This document shows positions 11,565-20,082 of a stretch of DNA of 64,000 bases, one piece after another. Under the pieces are notes generated by a model, which saw only the letters and a list, made by a program, of their open reading frames with translations, was not told the DNA's origin and did not search any database. Location of the stretch: contig JAHRBC010000007.1 of assembly GCA_022702545.1 (NCBI GenBank), forward strand, positions 620,001-684,000, written 5' to 3'. Source of the DNA: Phycomyces nitens. Taxonomy: Eukaryota > Mucoromycota > Mucoromycetes > Mucorales > Phycomycetaceae. Position 1 is the stretch's first letter. Each line of letters begins with the position of its first letter. Made by a program: the position numbers and the translations under genes.

Positions 11565-12933
11565 ATGGCAGCCTCGTTCTTTGACGCCTTTACAACTCCT
11601 GATGACCACTCGGGCTTCAGTCGAGCAAGCAAAATGTCCTCAGCTGCTCACAAATCCGCAGATAACACACCCCGGTTTACACCAGAAACCAGAAACCAGT
11701 TCTCGGTCTACCAAGGTCATTAACCAAGACCTCTTATGATTCCAATCCTAAATATTCTTGCTGTATCCTAGACTACCTGCCCGAGTGGAAACTCATCAAC
11801 GATGTCTATAGGACCAAGAAGTTGGGTAACACAGCCTGGATTTAGATGCGTCATTTGCACAGACTCACAATGGATAAACGCAGTACTACACCAACGCATG
11901 ACTGGTCAGCTAGAGAAGCTGTGTGCACTTGAGGATAAGTTTGAAAAGATGAGTGGGGATTTCCATGGAAAGGTCGAGGGGGCTTATGATCAACTGTCGA
12001 CTGAACTTGATGGCTGGAAGGATATCCTGGAAGCAGACCAGGAGCGCCATACACATGAAAAGGCAGTAATTCATCAAGTCTGGAGGCTTCAAGAGGAAAG
12101 GATAAAACTCAATGTAGGAGGCCAATATTTCGAGACCTCTCTCAGCACCCTACGCCGTGATCCAAACTCTTTGCTGGCTGCAATGTTTAGTGGTAAGCAA
12201 CCATTTGGTTTGAAAAGAGGATCTAATGATGTGTTCAAAGGTAATGGGATGATTTCAAGGGATCCAGATGGATCCTATTTTATCGACAGGGACAGCACGT
12301 ACTTTAGACTTGTCCTCAACTATCTACGTGATCTGAGGGTAATTATAAAAGACAAAAAGAAAAAAGTGCTGACATGTTCAATGTAGATACCTCCTAGTAT
12401 CCAAGAAGACCCCAAAATGTTGGTAAATGCAATATGCCTAGAGATACTAAGCTTCTTTGCTTGTCTAGAATGGAAGAACTTATGCAAGAAGCCATGTTTT
12501 ATCGCCTCAAAGGCAAGTCCAAACATTATAAGATCTCCGTCTCAACCTTTCTCGTTAGACCTCTTGAAATTAAGATGGGCCAATCTGCCAGTTATCACTC
12601 AAGGTGATTTACCTACAAAAATACAAACCCCCTTTTTTTTGAAGAAAAAGACTGGCTTAGGCATTGAATATAGAGGAGCTCTGGAAGACGTATCCAGTAG
12701 ATAGCCCAAGAAGCTTGATACATTTTGTAGACAAGGATCTCTCAAATCTAAGCTTTTCTGGGTATCGATTGGATCCTCGTTCATGCTTCTCGGGCTGTAA
12801 TCTAGAGAATTCATCGTTTGACTCGGCATTGTTTGTGGTTGACGCCGAAAGTACCATGGACTTTACGAATTCCTTTCTGTGGGGGACTCGATTCCCCGCA
12901 TTAGGTTCTGCTCAGCGGCCTTTTGGTAGGTGA
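11565..12933 (+). CDS. KCTD-like protein: coiled coil, BTB/T1 domain, C-terminal pentapeptide-like part
   Basis: Supported exons are 11565-11715, 11772-11825, 11884-12192, 12241-12338 and one from 12387. The start MAASFFDAFTTPDDHSG leads to a charged helix (QLEKLCALEDKFEKMSGDF). A tetramerisation-type BTB domain follows: IKLNVGGQYFETSLSTLRRD, LLAAMFSG, DPDGSYFIDRDSTYFRLVLN, YLRDLRIPPS. Such domains form pentamers or tetramers and often recruit Cullin3. Downstream, EELMQEAMFYRLKG continues the BTB. A final frame to 12933 has DLSNLSFSGYRL and GCNLENSSFDSALF, which look like pentapeptide repeats as in KCTD9. I could not settle the splicing between 12400 and 12664: one join needs a weak GTTGGT donor at about 12418, another a GC donor. 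The 3' half may be damaged. Confidence 0.68.
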
Positions 12934-13209
12934 TGATAACTGCCCTTGAAGACTTGTCTGACTGAGATAATATGTTCAAAAGGTGTGCAAATGATATTCG
13001 AGGGTGCTGTTGTAGATGACACTATATAGAGCATTGTGGTTGTAGTCTTTGTGTATTTGAAATAAACCAAGAGCATAAACATGTTAAAGTGTGTTGCCCG
13101 GAGGGGAAGGGTGCCCGAACCAGACCTTGTTCAGTCTCCGCATCAGTCGCTCAAAAGTACTGGTCCATCTTGATGCTGATGGATTCCTCCTCTTCCTTTC
13201 TATACGCAA

Positions 13210-13740
13210 ATGGCCGCTTCCAAGTCTGGCATCGCTGTTGGCCTCAACAAGGGTCATATCACCACCCGCCGTGAGCTCAAGATCACTCCTTCTTACACCA
13301 AGGGTGTACGTATTTTCATTGTTTTATAAAGGGGGGATGGATCCTTATATCGATGGATGGATGGATGAGAATACACAGACGAAAAAAGCACCGACCGACC
13401 GACCGACCATATTTTTTTTGCGCGAAAGAGAGAGAATTTAACGACAAAATTTCGACATGCTGTTTTTTTTTTTTCCAATGTTGAATCCCGATTGTGATGC
13501 TGATGATGCTGATGTATTATGTGTCTCTAGGCTGCTTCCAAGCGTACCACCTTTGTCCGTAGCATCGTCCGTGAGGTCGTTGGTTTCGCTCCCTATGAGC
13601 GTCGTGTCATGGAATTGATCAAGAACTCCAAGGACAAGCGCGCCAAGAAGCTCACCAAGAAGAGACTCGGTACCTTCCTCCGTGCCAAGAAGAAGATTGA
13701 GGAGCTCTCTGCTGTCATTGCTGAATCCCGTCGCCATTAA
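13210..13740 (+). CDS. RPL36: 60S ribosomal protein L36 (eL36)
   Basis: Two exons, 13210-13305 and 13531-13740, encode 101 aa. eL36 is a small basic protein of the large ribosomal subunit. The product starts [16 protein letters not shown], continues [20 protein letters not shown], with the eL36-typical GFAPYERR, and ends in a lysine-rich helix ([21 protein letters not shown]). Length matches the family. Codons end mostly in C or G, unlike neighbouring genes, as expected for a highly expressed gene. The 225 nt intron carries a (GGAT)n run and four CCGA units (13340-13410). Transcription probably starts within the GC-richer 13090-13200. Confidence 0.95.
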
Positions 13741-14057
13741 GGCTTCGTTGTATAACTTCTTTTTGTGTGTGTGTGTTTTCCAATAACAATAAGCAGTGTT
13801 GTACACGTATGTATATAGTATACAAGGCCAATTGGGAAATATCTAAATGTATGTGTGTGTGTGGGTTGGGTTGTGTTTATTTAAGTGGGTCCACATAGCC
13901 ATATAGCCCTCGTAAAGATCGGGAAAAGTTTAAGAGAAAGAGCCTAGCAAGGGTCGGTTTTGCTTGGACAATGTCTATTTTTGGCTTGTGCAACCGCTCC
14001 GCTTTGAAATTCAACAAAGCACGTTTTTTGTATTATTGTCCTTTTTATCCCATTACG

Positions 14058-15504
14058 ATGAACCCAATTACACCTGCAGAGCGAGCAAAATATGCAGAGA
14101 TCTTCCAAGCAAGAGGCCAAATGAACGGCTACATGCCTGGTACTCTCTTTGTTTAGCAGCCTAGACTAGAGTGCTTATATTCTATTGTTGTGTTTTAGGT
14201 GCAACAGCCAGAGATGTCCTTTTGAATTCCAATCTACCCCCTCATAGACTGGAACGCATCTGGTAAATACACCTTTTGTCTCGACAAAAGCCCCAAACTC
14301 ACATTAATCACAGGGATCTTGCTGACATTGACAAGGATGGAAACCTTGATTTTGAAGAATTCTGTGTGGCCATGCACCTCACATTCAGTTGCATCAATGG
14401 CATTGAACCACCAATGAGTCTACCTGCTCATCTTGTGCCTCCAAACAAATCACACTTTTTTGCAATCCAACCACAACAAACTGCAGTCTATGCACAGCCA
14501 ACCGGATATGCTTACCAGTCTCCCAACACGTATGCATCATACAATTCTTACTCCCAGCATAGTATTCCACCACCACCACCACCCCCACAAGCAAGCCCAG
14601 AGTTTTCGTGGGATATGACATCACAGGAATTGGAGTCTTATCAGCGCACATATTCAAAGTATGCCCACAATAGCGAAAAGGCCAAATGTAAGCTCTGTCC
14701 ATGTTGCAGACAAGAAAGTCTAAACATTTTTTTTATCCAGTTGTTCAATTCGAGGACTTTTATGCATCCCTTGGACTCACTCGCACTGATCTGACTAATG
14801 CCTGGTAAGCTAAAGAGCCCAATTGGACCCAATTGAGCCATACTAACCTGTGTCGAACCATCTCATAGGGCTCTGGTCAATGTGAACCGGACAACCAGCA
14901 TTACCAAGGACCAATGCCTCACATTCTTCCATATCCTTTCTCAGCGCCAACAAGGCACCATTATCCCAAAGACCCTTCCTCCCGATCTCCAAGAAGCCTT
15001 TGGTAGCGAATATGAAGGAAGTCTGAGGGACCATGTGAGTACTGGAAAGTACCGGGACGACAGAGGCAAGTCTCACACAGAGCCATGGCATGGAAATATA
15101 TTGTTTACGACACTAATCCCACCCCTTTTCTAGGCCCCAAATCAGCCAGCAAACGGGAAGAAGAAGAGCGCCTGAAGCGCGAGTTGGCAGACCTCAAGCG
15201 ACGTGTTCGTGATGCCGAAGAGCGTGCATCTGAGCCTTCAAAGGAAGACACGAGTGCATTTGGATCGCGACCATTGAAAGATCAATTTGAAGCTCTGTAC
15301 GATTACAAACTCCGACAATTGACTGATCAGAATGATGTTGAAGCCAAAGTACGACAACAGGAACGTGACATTGAGGCTGCTCGCGATGCTGTGCGTCGAT
15401 TGACTCGAGTGGTAGACGATGTTCGAAGCCAAAAGAGAGAGATGGAGGCACTTTTGGAAGATACACGCGCACAAGTGCAAAACACATACAAACAGATGCA
15501 TTAA
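14058..15504 (+). CDS. END3: Actin cytoskeleton-regulatory / endocytic EH-domain protein END3
   Basis: Six exons give 383 aa: 14058-14139, 14199-14262, 14314-14687, 14741-14804, 14869-15065, 15134-15504. The fifth intron (15066-15133) has a GC donor (AGAG|GCAAGT); using it restores the frame ...[22 protein letters not shown]3 acts with Pan1 and Sla1 in the coat of endocytic actin patches. The N-terminal EH domain has [20 protein letters not shown], an EF-hand calcium loop with a following helix. Then come a Gln/Tyr/Pro-rich linker with seven consecutive prolines, a second EH-like region ([33 protein letters not shown]) and a long C-terminal coiled coil (about residues 260-383). Yeast End3 has 349 aa. 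The stop codon abuts the stop of the opposing gene. Confidence 0.92.
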
Positions 15505-16360
15505 TTAAACATGTCCACTGGACAGAAGCATACTATCTTTAATTTCGTCCCAATTGTCCACACAATAGATGCTTTTTTTGTTGGCATTAGAAGAAAGAGG
15601 TTCAAGGGAGAAACCGTGTTGTCTGATGGCATCTGCCAAACTCTGGTTATTCCCAATAATGACCCCAATATCCGCATTGACTAGAAATGCCCTTTTTGTG
15701 TCAATATTGGCCTATAGAAACTAATTGGCACTTACTTAGAGGCAAAAGGTCTCCCAAAGAATCTCCAATATAGACAGTCGATGTATGTTGAGATTGTCTG
15801 ACAATGTGATCCATTTCTCTCTGTTTATCCCGAGTCGTCAGGATCCTTTGTTCGATTACACCAGTAGAAAGCCCATCCTTGCCATAGACAAGGTCATTGC
15901 AATGAATTTGTGCTTGGGATAGCCCAAGTGGGTCAAGGAACCCGAGAATCCAGTCTTTGGACCAGTTGAGAGATACAATATGCAGCTGATCTGATGGTGA
16001 GATTTGTTTGAGGGCATCAATTACGCCTGGACGAAGACACCTTGATGCCTCTCGTCGACCGGCATCCAACAGGTCCTGTCGCTTTAAGCCTTTAAACACC
16101 TCATTTGCTGTAACTCTTGTCAATGAATTTTGTTCTGCTTTGGCAAGTGCATGTTCTTTGGCAGTTGGATCCAAAAACGTCTTGTGGATTACTTTGTCAT
16201 AATCTCTCATGTAGGCATCCACAAAATAATCCCAAGTGAGCTTGCTCTTTGTAAGGCGTAGGGCTGTATTGGCAAGAAGCTCAATGGTATCCTTGATTGT
16301 GATTGTTTGATCGAAATCTACCAATACAAGTGGTCCAAGGCGTTGGGAAACTCTGAACAT
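15505..16360 (-). CDS. HAD-superfamily phosphatase-like protein
   Basis: Two exons, 16360..15736 and 15680..15505, encode 266 aa; the intron runs 15735..15681 (GTAAGT...TTCTAG). Motif I is VDFDQTIT (Asp15 and Asp17, nucleophile and acid/base). Motif II is probably LHIVSLNWS, and motif III/IV GDSLGDLLPLINADIGVII supplies the magnesium-binding Asp. The insert between motifs I and II is helical, as in small-molecule or thiamine-type C1-cap HAD enzymes. Substrate is unknown; fungal members include the yeast Cto1 type. It is convergent with END3, and the two stop codons are adjacent (15504/15505). Confidence 0.8.
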
Positions 16361-17114
16361 ATTAAGCTTCCAAGGTTACGTTTTGCCTTTGGATCCTGGC
16401 AGTGCTTTATTATTATTTAAAAGACCGATACGAATGTCTGGAAAATAAGGTATATAAAAAAACAATTAATTTTTGAAACATGTAAATAAAAGTTGGTTCT
16501 AAAATAGCCTCTGCAAAATTAAATTAAAAATATAAATCACTTGTTGATACAGTGTTTCTACTTGAGATTGAGACGATGTTGAGGGGGGGTTTTTTCTTTT
16601 TGGACAGACAATCTTGGTTGAGGACTGAAGATTTATGGCCTACCATTGCCACTCCAAATCTCTTGTACAATACATAACATGTTTCTTGCCGCCATATTAT
16701 TATTCCAAATAATAATAATAATATTACAGTTGTTGCAAACTAATATTGGATGAATAGTTCTGTCGTTGGCATCTCAGAAATATCTTTAGTCTTACAGGAG
16801 TTGCAGACCTACAAAATCAATATCGAATATAAAGAATAAATAAAAGTGCACAAGTATCTTTAAAGTGTTGAATTCATTGAGGTCCAAAAGGTACAATTAT
16901 CCAATCTTTTTGCTTTGTAAGAAGATCATTGTAAACTTTCTCGGATACTCCATGCCGTATGCAAAATCTGACACTTGACTTATTTGTAAGCCCATCTCCA
17001 AAGACAATTAAAGACATTTTAGAAACGTCTCTGGTTCTAAAGACACGTCGATGAGAGTTTCTGTAATATGTTAAATTACTATGAGACTAGAGTGCATAAT
17101 TTGTTAAAGAAAGG
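16361..17114. other. Intergenic region with a possible TnpB/Fanzor-like remnant
   Basis: Upstream of the HAD gene there is AT-rich sequence with ATTATT repeats near 16700. On the minus strand, about 17060..16877, one open stretch reads RNSHRRVFRTRDVSKMSLIV, FGDGLTNKSSVRFC, IRHGVSEKVYNDLLTKQK, then WIIVPFGPQ and a stop. The order FGDG, RHGVS and WIIVP recalls the RuvC-fold half of the TnpB/Fanzor-like proteins common in Mucorales, but zinc-ribbon cysteines and a full frame are missing. Confidence 0.3.
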
Positions 17115-17177
17115 GTATTGGAATAAGAGGGAGCACCAACAGGAGATACAGTACTACTTTTAGAGGATTATATTACC

Positions 17178-17258
17178 AAAAAAATGCAATACAGGATTCG
17201 AACCAACAGCCCTGCGACTGGCTGTTACACGATATGCCTGCTCATCACAACATCCGGG
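17178..17258 (-). ncRNA. tRNA-like or tRNA-derived (SINE-like) relic, copy 2
   Basis: On the minus strand a 7 bp stem (AACAGCC/GGCTGTT) with an 8 nt loop is followed by a perfect B box GGTTCGAATCC (17203..17193), then TATTGCA and seven T residues (17184..17178). The acceptor and D stems pair poorly, so I do not assign an anticodon. Copy 1 in the other arm has changed both the stem and the B box. Confidence 0.35.
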
Positions 17259-17531
17259 ATATTCATGTCCCTGTATGTTACATGTTCAAACAAAATTGAA
17301 ACTGTGATGGATATCAGCATGGGTCTATAAAGAGATTTCTAAGCCATTCTAAGCAATATGATGTTGAGAGTGGTTTATCAAGTGGATACATTTGGCTATG
17401 TTTCCATGACTCAAAAAAGACGAATATAATGTCTAGTACAACATCAAAGGCTGTATAAAGAGATCCATTCCAAGCCCATCTAAATTTCTGCTCTCTTTCT
17501 CTTTTAATTTACCCACAAGCCCACATCCTAA

Positions 17532-19607
17532 ATGACAATCAACATTTTAAACAAGTATGATATTATCATTGGTATAGGTATTGTACAGCTTATTCTAAAA
17601 TATTCTAGTGCTAACCAGTAACATATTAGACTTTGGAACCATTTATTCTGGATATAAAATATGGTGCCTAAAGGGCCCAACACTTGACTACTCTACGTAA
17701 GTCTTGGAGCAGAATATCATTTGAATTGATATCAAGATATAGCCTTCACACTTTCACCTATTGAAATCGATTACTATAACCATCCAGGGATGACATTTAT
17801 AACTGGGATTCAAAGTATAATACCACTACACTGTTTTATAAAAAGAGTTCCGATTTGATTTCTACAGAGAGAAACAAACCATCTGAGTATGGACACAATG
17901 CTGAGAAGATATACAAGAATGATCCTGAGGCTGGATATTACGTGGCCAACTTTAAGCTGTGGCTGGACCGAACCGCCAAAAAAGAAGATCTTCCTACCCT
18001 ACCATACAATATGTCTCCAGTCCAGGGTAATCAAGAGATAATTTTATATATTTGGTTATTGATATCATGCCTTTAGTTATTGCTGATTATTTGAATATAA
18101 TGCGCAAGGAAATCTACGAACAACTGGCTAAATATTATCCTGAACATAAAGACCCCTCCAAGTACAGATTCTGTATGGAAGTTCCGACCATGTGGTCTGA
18201 GGAATCAAAGAATATAATGAGAGAGGCTGCCATATTATCCAATATTATCGACATAGACGATCCACCAGATAAACTGTTCATTGTCGATGAAACTGTAGCA
18301 GCTGCCTTGTATGCCGAGCATAAGTCTCCTGAACTAGGACTCTCTAACGGAAACCTTTACATGATTTGTGATGCTGGTGGTGGAACTGTAGACCTTGCAG
18401 TATTTGAAAAGGACGATTCATTGGGAGCAAGTGGTTTAAAGGAAATCACAATGGGAACTGGTGGTTCTTGCGGGTCAGAATTCTTGGACATTCGATTCAA
18501 AGACCTATTAGACGAGAGACTATCTGCGTACCATGGTTATAAGGAAGAAAGTAAGAAAACCGTCATAAAAATTTTTAATTCTCTCAAGGTAAAATAGACA
18601 TGGTATTGTATATTAAACAGTTGAAAATACTAATGTAAATGAAATGTTTATCTTGGACTGTTTTATAGGAAGTATTTGGTGATGATAATGATGATGATGA
18701 TGATGATAAAGTATCCGACTATCTAAAATGGCTTAATGAACGTTACATCGGTGGACATGTCGATATCAGTGAAAAAGATGGATTCACATTGGATGAAATG
18801 CGTACAAAAGTATTTGATCCGGTAGTAGCCAAAGTACTTTGTATGATTGAGAGACAATTCGAACAGCTCAATGGCAGACATATTGATGCCATGTTTATAA
18901 CTGGAGGGTTCGGTCTGTCTCCATACCTTCAAAGGCGGATCAAGGATGTTTTTATGAATAGAACGAGGCAAATCAAGGTTATTGAGGATGGAAACAAGGC
19001 CGTAATGGAGGGAACAATTTTATTTGGTGTCAACCCACGTATAATTACCCAGCATATCCTGCGCCGTACATATGGAATCAAACTGTGTTCACCAAATGAA
19101 ACAAAGAACAATACTAAAGCACAATTCGACAAAGACAAATTCCATGTGTATATCCGTAAAGGCCAGCCAGTCAACGAGGATACATGGATTTCTAAAAAGA
19201 TGTATTGGACAAACGATACGCTTTCAACTATATGTAAGATCAACATTATTTCTTTATTAAATACAATCTAATAATATTGATCAATAGCTTTGTATGCGTA
19301 CGATGGTGAGGAGCCAATTCCTGAATATCCTACTCCTCAAGAGGTTGATCTAGTTGCTATTCTTGGCACTGAATTTCCAATTGACACAAGAGAGGTTGAC
19401 CATAAGATAATTGATATGAAGATGCGATTTGGCTTGGACAGAATTGAGGTCAAGGTGAATATTTCAGGCACGGAATTCAAATATGACATAATCAGCGATG
19501 TTGCTGGAGAAAAACCAATCCAAAACTACAAAGGATGCGGCCTATTTTTATTTTTTATAGAAAAGTTTAGATCTTTCAAGGACTATGTAATGCACATTAA
19601 TGCCTAA
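17532..19607 (+). CDS. HSPA12-like Hsp70 family ATPase
   Basis: Six exons with consistent phases give 582 aa: 17532-17577, 17630-17696, 17788-18026, 18077-18588, 18669-19233, 19288-19607. It has the actin-like ATPase signatures of Hsp70 but lacks the standard substrate-binding domain, as in the HSPA12 branch: phosphate-1 IGIDFGTIYSG near residue 15, phosphate-2 MICDAGGGTVDLAVFE near 215, MGTGGSCGSEFLD, and adenosine loop ITGGFGLSPYLQRRIKD. An acidic loop (DDNDDDDDDK) is coded by a GAT repeat at 18680-18705. The sequence after phosphate-1 (YKIWCLKGPTLDYST) is shorter than usual, so exon 2 may hide a small lesion. Such genes are multicopy in Mucoromycota; clients are unknown. Its inverted twin at 3681-5732 is a pseudogene. 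Confidence 0.8.
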
Positions 19608-19632
19608 TTATATTGATTTCAATACTATAACC

Positions 19633-20082
19633 AGGAAATTTGCTCCCGTCCCCCAGAAGGGGACCACCTTCACCCCTCCCTGCCGGGGGGCTCTCACCCT
19701 ATGTTTAAGAAAGAATATCGTCTTACTACTGGATGTTAGACAATACTACTATGTTCTACATAGATTTAATATACAATTCCAGTAGTTTGGCTTAGTCGTA
19801 GCAGCGATCTTTAGGGCACGACGTTTCTGTTTTACCGGACTTTTTGAAAGTGACTTGTGATCCGGCATCTAGTGCCTGTTCCCAGTTTACGGAATAAACT
19901 GTTGTGTCCTGAAAAAAGGATATTCAAAGACTTTAAATAAAACTTTCTTTTCTTTCGTATACTCATCTTGTAAGAACTAATAATCTATTGTCTCCATTAG
20001 TCATTTCCCCGGAGATTACAACAAAATCACCTTTCTCATGACCAACTTGAAATTACAAATACTTTATAGAACTCACTTCATT
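19633..20082. other. Intergenic region with a short GC-rich island
   Basis: Between the HSPA12 gene and the MULE remnant. A 60 bp GC-rich patch (19645-19700) contains runs of C and G (GTCCCCCAG, CCGGGGGGCT) that stand out in this AT-rich locus. No gene or terminal repeat was recognised. Confidence 0.35.

Larger units (their letters stand above)
17115..19632 (+). repeat. Right arm of the 2.5 kb inverted duplication
   Basis: Inverted partner of 3655-6165. It includes a tRNA-like element (minus strand, 17258..17178) and an apparently intact HSPA12-like gene. The outer limit at 17115 is where GGTATTGGAATA begins; the other limit is near TCAATACTATAA (about 19620-19632). Confidence 0.8.

Noticed and set aside
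13438..13806. 122-codon frame antisense to RPL36
   Set aside because: Shadow of the ribosomal protein exon; residues are those of a complementary biased reading.
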